This document shows, in pieces, positions 1 through 7,277 of a DNA stretch of 64,000 nucleotides. The translations under genes and the position numbers were made by a program. The notes below the pieces were generated by a model. The model saw nothing but the letters and a program-made list of their open reading frames with translations. It had not been told where the DNA came from and searched no databases. The stretch lies in NCBI GenBank assembly GCA_050251195.1, contig JBFWNG010000001.1, positions 558,001-622,000 of the forward strand. The letters are read 5' to 3'. The first letter of the stretch is position 1. Every line of letters starts with the position of its first letter. The stretch comes from JBFWNG01 sp050251195. Lineage in GTDB: Bacteria > Bdellovibrionota_B > Oligoflexia > Oligoflexales > Oligoflexaceae.

Positions 1-1722
1 GACCAACTGCGGAGCTCATGTCCGCGGCTTTATAGCCGTTTGTGGTGACGCAACCCACTTCGCCGTCCACGTGACAATCGTCATGCGTTTCAACCGCTGC
101 GGAACCGAGAACGCCGGCGATAGTAACGCCGGTTTTAATGTTCGCAGTCAAGGCTACTGCCATATCAGCTGCTTTGAACCCTGATGTCGTGACGCAACCG
201 ACCGTCCCGTCCGCAGCGCAGTCAACGTGAGATTCTGCTTCCAAGGCTCCCGCAACTCCGGCGACGGTGACGCCGCTTTTGATGTTAGCCGGTGTCGCAA
301 AGTTCATGTCCGCCGCTGTAAAGGTACTTGTCGTTACGCATCCCACCGTGCCGTCGCTGCTACAATCGACGTGCAGTTCTTCCGCTGCGGAGCCCACGAC
401 GCCCGCAATTATTGTTCCTACCTTAATGTTGGTCGTAAGGGCTGCGCTCATATCAGCGGACTTATAACCATTCGTTGTGACGCAACCCACGACGCCGTCG
501 GCGGTGCAATTATTGTGGGTTTCTAAATTTGCCGCGCCTGCCTGTCCAAAGATACCGACACCGTTTGCTATGTTCGAGGCAAGGATGTCGGCGTCGCCGC
601 TGTTCAAGTACCTGGCACCCGTAGAATCGAAGTATTCGAATTGGGTGGACGATTTCAATTTTGGTTCGAATGTAGCGTTGTCGAGGTCGTCGACTAATGC
701 GCTCGATCCGGTCAAGGGATATGATACGGAAGGGAAGTCCCCCACCACACCCGCAATCGTTGTGCCCGCTTTAACCGTTGCAGCAGACACGTTAACCATG
801 TCGGCAGCCTTGTAAGAGGTAGTTGTTATGCAACCTACGGCGCCGTCCACGCTACAATCACTATGTGACTCCTGAGAAACGGAACCGATTATACCCGCGA
901 TGGTGGTGCCGGACTTAATATTCGACGAGATTGCCGCGCTCATATCCGCGGACAGGTAACTGGTAGTAGTTATGCAGCCAAGCTCGCCGTCAGTGCTGCA
1001 GTCCGTATGTGTTTCCTGGGTTAAGGACCCTACCAGACCAAAGATGTTCATGCCGTTAATTATATGCGGCGCGGCGATGTCGGCGTCGCCGCTGTTAACA
1101 TGTCTTGCGCCGCTTGAGTCGAAGTATTCGAACTGTGTCGCGGACTTCATCTTCGCTTCGAACGTCGTGCTTTCTAAGTCGTTCACGACAGGGCTGGATC
1201 CGGCTAAAGGATGAGCTATCGATGGATATGCGCCCGCTACGCCGGCAATGGTAATCCCGGATTTCACGTTCCCTGCGGCAACGTTGGTCATATCGGCAGA
1301 CTTGTAGCCATTGGTCGTAACACAACCCACTTGACCGTCCCCATTGCAATCGCTATGGCTTTCCGTAGCACCTGCCGCGTGGGTACCAACGGTTCCAAAA
1401 ATATCGACAGCGGCGGCAACGTTTGTTGCAACGAGATCTGGGTCGCCGTTGCCGATGTGCCGGGCTCCTGTTGAGTCAAAAAATTCGAAACCGTCAGCTG
1501 TTTTGATCTGGTTTGCAAGAGTACTCGTCGTAAGATCTGCTAAGTTTGAAGCATCAGCAAGGGGGTAGTTGGCAGACGGGTATTCGCCGGGGACGCCAGC
1601 AAGGGTAACCCCTGTCTTGATCGCGCCAGCCTGAGCAATGCTCATATCGGCAGCCTTAAAGGCTTCGTTTGTTAGGCAGTCAAGTTCGCCGTCCGCACTG
1701 CAATCTTTCGCTTGTTCACAAA
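1..1722 (-). repeat. Eight-copy coding repeat of the surface lipoprotein
   Basis: Translated on the minus strand, the motif DCxxDGxxGC...ADM occurs eight times, at about 1710, 1350, 990, 860, 510, 360, 215 and 70. The first copy is the most divergent (DGELDC). Units are either about 45 residues long or about 120 residues when they include the FEYFDSTGAR insert (near 1475, 1120 and 630). The last copies near the left edge are the most alike, as expected from recent tandem duplication. Confidence 0.8.
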
Positions 1723-2188
1723 CTCGTGTGCCTTCAACAAGATTGCCGTCTTCGTCGATAAATTTGTCGCCTTGGCAGACTTTTGCCGGATCCCCCGAGA
1801 ACGTAGGCATTTGTTCGCCCGAGGCCGCTGAGTGAAGATTAAACTTTTGGACAATTTGATCAAGTTCCGCTTGGGCGGCAACAAGGCCATTCCTTTGCAA
1901 AAGGGGCATGCTGAAGGTTGCTAATCCTGAGTTCAAAACGGTAATTGGGACTTCGTCCCCTTCGATCTTTACCTTGACCTTATCTGTCAAACCCTTTCCC
2001 AGGATGAGAATCGTGTCGTCCGCTTGGGCGACATTGGGAAAAACCTTCGTAATCAAAAAATTCTCATTAGCGGCAACGCTTTCTTGTCCTCCTGTCTTGG
2101 ACGCAGTGACGTCCAAACCCCCGTCGCAACCTTGCAAGGTCGAAACGATGGAGACAAGGAAAAGCGCTTTTGCAGTCAAGATCGACAT
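1..2188 (-). CDS. Large repetitive lipoprotein, 3' end beyond left edge
   Basis: Open from ATG 2188 to the left edge (729 codons seen, no stop). The N-terminus is a lipoprotein signal: hydrophobic run ending in a lipobox (STLQGC, Cys about residue 21). Residues about 45-85 (VFPNVAQADDTILILGKGL, then a pair of short strands) look like an IPT/TIG beta-sandwich. The rest is built of repeats: eight copies of a Cys-pair unit, DCxxDGxxGCxTTxxYKxADM, each followed by a NIKSGxTIAGVxG-type segment, with three longer inserts carrying FEYFDSTGAR and SGDAD. The family is not one I can name. It is probably an outer-membrane-anchored surface protein, with each Cys pair possibly forming a disulphide; function is inferred only from architecture. 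No strong Shine-Dalgarno is seen before the ATG. Confidence 0.8.
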   Translation of the reverse strand, partial: MSILTAKALFLVSIVSTLQGCDGGLDVTASKTGGQESVAANENFLITKVFPNVAQADDTILILGKGLTDKVKVKIEGDEVPITVLNSGLATFSMPLLQRNGLVAAQAELDQIVQKFNLHSAASGEQMPTFSGDPAKVCQGDKFIDEDGNLVEGTRVCEQAKDCSADGELDCLTNEAFKAADMSIAQAGAIKTGVTLAGVPGEYPSANYPLADASNLADLTTSTLANQIKTADGFEFFDSTGARHIGNGDPDLVATNVAAAVDIFGTVGTHAAGATESHSDCNGDGQVGCVTTNGYKSADMTNVAAGNVKSGITIAGVAGAYPSIAHPLAGSSPVVNDLESTTFEAKMKSATQFEYFDSSGARHVNSGDADIAAPHIINGMNIFGLVGSLTQETHTDCSTDGELGCITTTSYLSADMSAAISSNIKSGTTIAGIIGSVSQESHSDCSVDGAVGCITTTSYKAADMVNVSAATVKAGTTIAGVVGDFPSVSYPLTGSSALVDDLDNATFEPKLKSSTQFEYFDSTGARYLNSGDADILASNIANGVGIFGQAGAANLETHNNCTADGVVGCVTTNGYKSADMSAALTTNIKVGTIIAGVVGSAAEELHVDCSSDGTVGCVTTSTFTAADMNFATPANIKSGVTVAGVAGALEAESHVDCAADGTVGCVTTSGFKAADMAVALTANIKTGVTIAGVLGSAAVETHDDCHVDGEVGCVTTNGYKAADMSSAVG

Positions 2189-2411
2189 AAACGCCCAATG
2201 TGAATATTGCTAACTTCTAACATCGGAGAAGTGGGGGGAAAGATTAGGTAAATTGAATGAATATTAATAACTGCGTATAGTCAGGAGGTTATGGGGTGGT
2301 GTCCAAATATTTTACAGTTGGAGTCAAAATCGGAGCCCGGAAAATTTATGGGCTAGGGGCAATCTTCCCGACTCCTTTTTTGGGCCGGGGACGACGAACT
2401 TGCCCCCAAGC

Positions 2412-2867
2412 TCAAATTGCCTGCTCAGCTTCTTTATAGCTCAGCGTCCAAATAGCTAACCCGGCCACTACGAGGACAATGTTTTTCATGATGTATTGTC
2501 CCTCGAGGGTGGCGGCAACCGGAAATTTGGAAAACGTGAGCTGAGGAAAAAGCACCAGCGGCGTGAAAGTACCGAGCATGTGGCCCAGAAATAGGCACGT
2601 GGTCAGTCGTACACACTTTCCTGACAGAAACAGAAACCCGAGCATGGTTTCAAAAAAGGCCAGCGCAGGCAAGCTGACATTGGGCCCTACATAACCCAAC
2701 GTCAACGCTTCGATGGTATGCGTTGCAATCCACTCCGCCGAACTTGCTCCAGGAATAAATTTCACCGCTCCGAACCAAATGAAGATGACGCCAAGACTGA
2801 GTCGCAATAAGCGTGACAGGTTTTTCTCAAGGATCTTGTGGATGGCTCTTTCCAAGTTTTTATTCAT
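2412..2867 (-). CDS. DoxX/DUF417-like small membrane protein
   Basis: 151 residues with about four hydrophobic segments. The conserved-looking pieces are LRLSLGVIFIWFGAVKFIPG near the first helix and EGQYIMKNIVLVVAGLAI before the last one, the pattern of DoxX/YkgB (DUF417) integral membrane proteins of the inner membrane. Members are poorly characterised; some are linked to redox stress. The start is ATG 2867 behind an AGGAGA ribosome binding site. It lies 41 bases downstream of the CxxCH lipoprotein gene on the same strand, so the two could share a transcript. The 222 bases before the next gene (2190-2411) hold a weak AGCCC/GGGCT stem near 2335-2355 and nothing else I can support. Confidence 0.65.
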   Translation of the reverse strand: MNKNLERAIHKILEKNLSRLLRLSLGVIFIWFGAVKFIPGASSAEWIATHTIEALTLGYVGPNVSLPALAFFETMLGFLFLSGKCVRLTTCLFLGHMLGTFTPLVLFPQLTFSKFPVAATLEGQYIMKNIVLVVAGLAIWTLSYKEAEQAI

Positions 2868-2908
2868 AATTTTCTCCTATCTCTTTGGCTACAGGGCAAT
2901 GAAACTTA

Positions 2909-4243
2909 TTAGTGTACTCTGGTTGTTCCGAATTCCCTGTTTGCCCGACCCGCGGTCTTACATTGTTCTGGCGCAAGGATTTCTTTCAAGAACATCGAAC
3001 GGAGAGGCAATTCGTCTCGTTTGACGAAAGTTGACAATCTGGATTTTCCCGCCGACTCATGCGGAGATACGTGGAAAAAACCGCGAATGGAGGGAATGCG
3101 ATCAGACTCGTCAGCATGACATCCGTTGCAAGTGTTTTTGGAGAACTGGAAACGAACTTCCTCGGACACGCCAGGTATTTGCCACTGGCCAACGCCCTCA
3201 GGCGCAGCGCCGGTCAACCATTTTTGCGGGAGCTTGTAAGTGCCTGCGAGTATGTCCGATTCATGTTCCTTGCAATAGGTCGCCAGGTCTTCGGTCGCGT
3301 TAAAGCTCAAATCTGGTGTTTGAGCTGTAGACACGCTTTGCATGGCAACGCTAGAATCTTTTTTGACCAGATGAAACTCGCGAAGTTCCCAGCCGGCGCC
3401 TAAGGCGATTTCATTGGTGCGAATTTGATTGAGAGCGTTACCTTCAGGCTTGCTAGGAGCAACGCCGTGCCCTGAAAAACGATTGGTGACTGCCTCCAGT
3501 GCAATACGGTACGGTTCGCATCCGTCATTGCTGGTGCATGTGTTCTTCGCGCTTCCCAGAGTATGCCAAGCTTCGGCCCAGTCTTTAACAGATCTGTTAG
3601 ATGTAACTGGAAGTCCGTATTCCATAATCAGGGTAAGGTTAAGAGCTGATCCCTCGCGAGTAGGGTCGTTCGTTGGCATGTCCAGGAGACCAAAAACAAA
3701 ACGACCTTCGCCGGCGCTTAACGGATTCTGTTTGTCCCGGAGGTCCATTCTGTTCACAATTGTGAGTAATCGGAACGGAGCCAGATTCGGGTCGAGATCC
3801 CCAGAACAATCGCCTTTCCCATTGGACGCATTGGCCCACGGACAAATGATCGTGCTCTCAATTCCACCCCGTTCCCCAACGGGATAACCATTGATGGTGT
3901 TTATAGTGGCCCACTCTCGCAACCAAGACTTCATAAACGTTGAAAAATCCTTAGGCGTGCTAGTTTGAGGCAGCATGTTTCGAATCAGCGTTGAGAAATG
4001 CCAAGGTCCGCCGGGCAAAGCGCGTTGGTCTTCGACCACAAAAGGACTCACTATTGCCAATTCCCGAAACGGATCTACCTCCACTGAACAGGATTCGGCG
4101 CTTTGAACTCCAAGCAAGTCAATGTTGTTTTGCGCACTTTTTTCGCTTTTAGACACTTCGTTTTGGTGTCCGCAGCCCGCCAGTAATGCAAAGCTCGTGA
4201 AGATCCACAGCCAATGGCTGTTTAGTGTAGAAATCTTTTTCAT
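2909..4243 (-). CDS. Lipoprotein with a single c-type haem motif (CNGCH)
   Basis: 444 residues. The signal peptide ends in the lipobox LLAGCG. The body has no family I can name, with patches such as FRLLTIVNRMDLRD and EGRFVFGLLD that recur in large myxobacterial and Bdellovibrio lipoproteins. Near the C-terminus, NTCNGCHADE (Cys372, Cys375, His376) is a classical CxxCH haem-attachment motif, followed by GFFHVSPHE and a Cys at 428. It is therefore probably an outer-membrane or periplasmic mono-haem protein matured by the ccm system encoded further right. The alternative is that the motif holds a metal or disulphide rather than haem. Start ATG 4243 is behind GAGGAGA. It is divergent from the TIGR02147 gene across a 349-base gap. 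Confidence 0.7.
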   Translation of the reverse strand: MKKISTLNSHWLWIFTSFALLAGCGHQNEVSKSEKSAQNNIDLLGVQSAESCSVEVDPFRELAIVSPFVVEDQRALPGGPWHFSTLIRNMLPQTSTPKDFSTFMKSWLREWATINTINGYPVGERGGIESTIICPWANASNGKGDCSGDLDPNLAPFRLLTIVNRMDLRDKQNPLSAGEGRFVFGLLDMPTNDPTREGSALNLTLIMEYGLPVTSNRSVKDWAEAWHTLGSAKNTCTSNDGCEPYRIALEAVTNRFSGHGVAPSKPEGNALNQIRTNEIALGAGWELREFHLVKKDSSVAMQSVSTAQTPDLSFNATEDLATYCKEHESDILAGTYKLPQKWLTGAAPEGVGQWQIPGVSEEVRFQFSKNTCNGCHADESDRIPSIRGFFHVSPHESAGKSRLSTFVKRDELPLRSMFLKEILAPEQCKTAGRANREFGTTRVH

Positions 4244-4511
4244 GATGACGTCTCCTCAATTGAGCAAAGTTTGATTTGTGTTTTGTGAATCATCGGAACG
4301 ACTTTTCAAAAGTGAACGACTTGGTTTGTCGCAGCGTCGCTTTTCGTTAACGCGTTGTTTACGGAGAACTCAGGTATTCGAACTCGAATGTATTCGATGA
4401 AGCTTGGCAGACAGTTCTGAATGACCGAGACGAGCTGTCCTTGAGGTGTGTAATGGCGCTAGAAAGTTATTCGTAAGTGGGTAAATTACAGGTTTTGCCA
4501 AGCTAATAGGC

Positions 4512-4529
4512 CGTAAACTAAAGTTTACG
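4512..4529. promoter_or_regulatory. Palindrome upstream of TIGR02147 gene (possible operator)
   Basis: The 349-base divergent intergenic region 4244-4592 contains an 8-base inverted repeat, CGTAAACT-AA-AGTTTACG, 64 bases before the chosen ATG of the TIGR02147 gene. A palindrome of this size in front of a predicted DNA-binding regulator is a candidate autoregulatory operator, but this is inference. The rest of the gap holds no coding frame and no clear promoter that I can defend. Confidence 0.35.
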
Positions 4530-4592
4530 AGGGCTCTTCAAAATCGACTCTGACCATTGTTACGGCGGGTTATTTTCTTTAGGATATTAAAT

Positions 4593-5414
4593 ATGGACCC
4601 CGTAAACAAAAATTCTATATACGCCTATGCCGATTATCGATCGTTTATTCGCGACGTTCTTCAAGTCAAAAAGAAAAACAACCCTAACGTAAGCCTTGCT
4701 ACCATCGGGAAAAAGGTTGGTATGAGCAAGATGGCTATCAAATACATTGTAGATGGCAAGCGGCATATCGCCGAGCGCAACATTCCGAAATTTTCAGCGC
4801 TGGTGCCGTTGGGTGAGTCAGAGGCGAAGTATTTTCGATACCTCGTTTGCTTCAACAAGGCCAAGACCGAGGACGAGAGGAAACATTTCTTCTCTCGCAT
4901 GATGGCGATGAAGGATTCGCCCTTTAAGCAGATGATCTTTGGTGACAGGGACACGGCATTATTTCTCAAATGGTTTCACGGCACGATTTTGGAAATGATG
5001 TCGTTTAAGGATTTCAAGTTGGAACCAACCTGGATCGCCCAAAGGCTAAGGTTCGAGGTGAGTGAAAAGGACATAGCAGAAGGCATCGACACACTTATCA
5101 AGCTCGGCTTCATCGGCGAAGCAAGTCATGAAAAGACAACGTTGGTGACGCCAAACGGCATAAAATCTCATGTCTATAAGAATTTTCTGAAGACAATGGC
5201 CGACAAATCCAAAATTGCTCTAGACACCCAGAGCGCGGAAGACAGGCAATTTTTCTACCTCAACATCTCCGTTAGCGAAGAAAAATACCAAATAGCAAAA
5301 AAGATGATCGACGACTTTAAACAAAAACTGCATAACGCGCTCGCCAACGATGAGCAATGCGACCGCGTTCTGCAAATCAATATGCAAATGTTCCATACCG
5401 CGAAGGAGCCGTAA
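4593..5414 (+). CDS. TIGR02147 family regulator (copy 1)
   Basis: 273 residues. The N-terminus YAYADYRSFIRDVLQVKK, followed by a helix-turn-helix-like stretch (SLATIGKKVGMSKMAIKYIVDGKRHI) and EAKYFRYLVCFNKAKTEDER, is the signature of the TIGR02147 family, found in Fibrobacter and Bdellovibrio-like bacteria. The family is thought to act in transcription control, with the HTH at residues about 25-60 and an all-alpha C-terminal part. The ATG at 4593 has AGGA seven bases upstream; an in-frame TTG at 4557 would add 12 residues without a better site. The stop overlaps the ATG of the next secreted-protein gene (TAATG), so they are co-translated. A paralogue of identical length lies at 31521. Confidence 0.8.
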   Translation: MDPVNKNSIYAYADYRSFIRDVLQVKKKNNPNVSLATIGKKVGMSKMAIKYIVDGKRHIAERNIPKFSALVPLGESEAKYFRYLVCFNKAKTEDERKHFFSRMMAMKDSPFKQMIFGDRDTALFLKWFHGTILEMMSFKDFKLEPTWIAQRLRFEVSEKDIAEGIDTLIKLGFIGEASHEKTTLVTPNGIKSHVYKNFLKTMADKSKIALDTQSAEDRQFFYLNISVSEEKYQIAKKMIDDFKQKLHNALANDEQCDRVLQINMQMFHTAKEP

Positions 5415-5833
5415 TGCGAAGAATTATCGCTTTGTTGATATCGTTGGTTTCTTCGGTTGCCTGGGCAGGGCCAGGCAACGTCGGCGGTAATCCTTCCTTT
5501 GTAAACTTAAAAAGCGGATATATGTTTAAATCGCCGTTCCCAACGGCCGTCAATATCAGCAACAAGGACATCGACATTTATGAGTACGGCTTGCAAGGCT
5601 ATATCCTGACCATTCAAAAAGAAGAATACACTATTAAGCAATGTGTATCATCAAACCGACACAAAACCGTTTGCTCGGGCAAATTTGAAGCGAAAAAGGC
5701 CACGGGCGTCGTCAAATTGGACGATCGTATATATAGGATAACAGTGACGAGCGATCACGATAACGAAGCGATGCTACGGGATCTTTTTCTCCGTATTTCT
5801 TTAGATATCATTTCCATTCAGCCATCTAACTAA
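5414..5833 (+). CDS. Secreted hypothetical protein
   Basis: 139 residues. A Sec signal peptide (MRRIIALLISLVSSVAWA, cleavage after AWA) is followed by a small beta-rich domain with two Cys (residues about 77 and 86). No family recognised. The start is the ATG that overlaps the TIGR02147 stop codon, so it is translationally coupled to that regulator. An in-frame extension upstream to 5357 would read through the regulator's last codons and is not credible. Probably periplasmic and either a target or a partner of the regulator. Confidence 0.65.
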   Translation: MRRIIALLISLVSSVAWAGPGNVGGNPSFVNLKSGYMFKSPFPTAVNISNKDIDIYEYGLQGYILTIQKEEYTIKQCVSSNRHKTVCSGKFEAKKATGVVKLDDRIYRITVTSDHDNEAMLRDLFLRISLDIISIQPSN

Positions 5834-5842
5834 GGAGCGAGC

Positions 5843-6544
5843 ATGAGAAGTTTGGTTTTCATATACATGATGATAGCAGGGGGCGGAGCGTTCGCCCAGA
5901 TAGAGGAAATTGATCAAAGGAAAATGCCACGAGAAGTATGCTACTCTTTCCACATGAGTATAACCGATCCCGAGAACATAGCGTCCCGTCGAGAAGTAGA
6001 GGCTCCTGATATTTGTCTCGACGTTGCCAAACTGTTTCAAAAGGACGCAATGAAATGCAGTGATGAATGGGATGTTATAACATGTTCTGACGAAAGGCAT
6101 GATAGTATAGATATCTCTGTTGGATCGTATCGATTCAATACCGTGGCGAGGTCAAGGTATGAGATACAGCCTAAAGCTATTAGTTCGGACACGGGAGTAA
6201 CAGTATATGCGTTCATGACCGGTATCACTCTTATGACCAATTGGGAGTATCGCCTAAGCAATATATTGATGGACTTTAAAAAGTCGAATGGCTTTCCTCT
6301 GGAATCTCTCGTCTTGCCCGGTAATACAGAGCTGTTCGTAGGCTTTCTGGTCGAATGGCAAGATGGCTTTCCCACAGTGAACCCGGTTCGACCTAGGAAA
6401 TTCACAAACCCCTTCGGATTTCCGAGTGCCTTTGACGACGTTGGGAACGAGTCTTATGCCACAGGCTTCGACGCGAACAACAAGGTATACGATGTCACGA
6501 TCGTGACCAAGCTAAAAGGTATTAAATACCAAGACGGTAAATAG
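5843..6544 (+). CDS. Secreted hypothetical protein
   Basis: 233 residues, starting at an ATG with AAGGAG seven bases upstream and only nine bases after the previous gene, so it belongs to the same transcript as the TIGR02147 regulator. The signal peptide is MRSLVFIYMMIAGGGAFA. The mature part has four Cys in the first 90 residues (CYSF, DICL, KCSD, TCSD) that could form disulphides, and no family I recognise. Its base composition is slightly more AT-rich than the neighbours. Function unknown; periplasmic or exported. Confidence 0.65.
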   Translation: MRSLVFIYMMIAGGGAFAQIEEIDQRKMPREVCYSFHMSITDPENIASRREVEAPDICLDVAKLFQKDAMKCSDEWDVITCSDERHDSIDISVGSYRFNTVARSRYEIQPKAISSDTGVTVYAFMTGITLMTNWEYRLSNILMDFKKSNGFPLESLVLPGNTELFVGFLVEWQDGFPTVNPVRPRKFTNPFGFPSAFDDVGNESYATGFDANNKVYDVTIVTKLKGIKYQDGK

Positions 6545-6588
6545 TGAAACCTGTTATCGTATACAATTAATACCTTTTGGAGATGTAG

Positions 6589-6773
6589 ATGAAACCAATG
6601 GCATTAATGCTATTCTGCTTCGCATGCTTGGCCGGTTGTCGAGAAAGACAGGCTATTATTCTTCGGATAATCTTTTCTTTGGATGGCCGGCCCGGCAAGG
6701 TAAAGAAAAGCGCGGAACCGAGTGGGTCGAAACTATCGCGGCGTCAGACGCTGCAGTTCAACTCTCCAAATAG
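6589..6773 (+). pseudogene. Short lipoprotein gene with an apparent frameshift
   Basis: ATG 6589 has GGAG nine bases upstream and encodes a good lipoprotein signal (LFCFACLAGC). The uninterrupted frame then runs to 6867, deep into the convergent gene, with unlikely composition. In the third frame, from about 6635, the sequence reads YYSSDNLFFGWPARQ...DAAVQLSK and stops at TAG 6773, just short of the convergent gene's end at 6792. This suggests one small protein of about 60 residues broken by a single-base indel near the GAGAAAGACAGG stretch (about 6640-6652). It could be a real pseudogene or a sequencing error. Confidence 0.45.
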
Positions 6774-6791
6774 AAATTCGCCCGTCGTGGG

Positions 6792-7070
6792 TCAAAGTCC
6801 TAAGGAACCGATGTTTTCCCACTTGCCGTCGCGGCACACAAAGTTGGCGTTTTCTTTGGATAAGTAATAGATGCTTTCGTTTGTTGTCTCGTCACATTTC
6901 GGGAGGTCGTCTACAGTCTCAATGGACGGCACTGTTGCGTCCTCGCTTGGCGGCTGATTTGACGCTTCTGGCGCGTCATAGAGATATGGATCGTCCGCAT
7001 GAACTTTCTTGGTTTTATCGCCACAACCTACCGCAGCAAGAAATACGATGGACGTGAGTAGCATTTTCAT
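6792..7070 (-). CDS. Small lipoprotein
   Basis: 92 residues. MKMLLTSIVFLAAVGCGD is a signal peptide with lipobox AVGC, behind an excellent AGGAGG ribosome binding site. After an acidic linker, the C-terminal 30 residues (LPKCDETTNESIYYL, then FVCRDGKWENIG) form a Cys-pair motif. The pattern 'xxC....E....YY.......VC.DGKW' recurs in lipoproteins of Fibrobacter and Bdellovibrio-like bacteria and probably marks a small disulphide-bonded module. Function unknown. It is convergent with the broken lipoprotein gene on the plus strand. The 207 bases 7071-7277 after it contain nothing I can support beyond its promoter. Confidence 0.65.
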   Translation of the reverse strand: MKMLLTSIVFLAAVGCGDKTKKVHADDPYLYDAPEASNQPPSEDATVPSIETVDDLPKCDETTNESIYYLSKENANFVCRDGKWENIGSLGL

Positions 7071-7277
7071 AAAACCTCCTAGAGCAAGATCGCCATTCTC
7101 TTTATTTTAGCTTGTTTCGATGACCTATCCTAGCAAATCCCATAGGTTTTTCGCCGCTTGGGACCGACCACCACTGACAAACTTCAAATCTCATTGGGTA
7201 TTTATCGGAAATCTTGGGAGTAAATTGAATGAGGTCGGGAAGTTGGCGAAACCAATTGCTCTTTTAGACACTATTAA

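Noticed and set aside
227..1835. Several open frames on both strands inside the repeat lipoprotein region
   Set aside because: They are shadows of one long minus-strand frame that has a start, a lipobox and repeating protein units; none has a ribosome binding site.
6589..6867. Continuous 92-codon frame as an intact gene
   Set aside because: It runs 76 bases into the well-supported convergent lipoprotein gene and changes to unlikely composition after the lipobox; a frameshifted shorter gene explains the sequence better.
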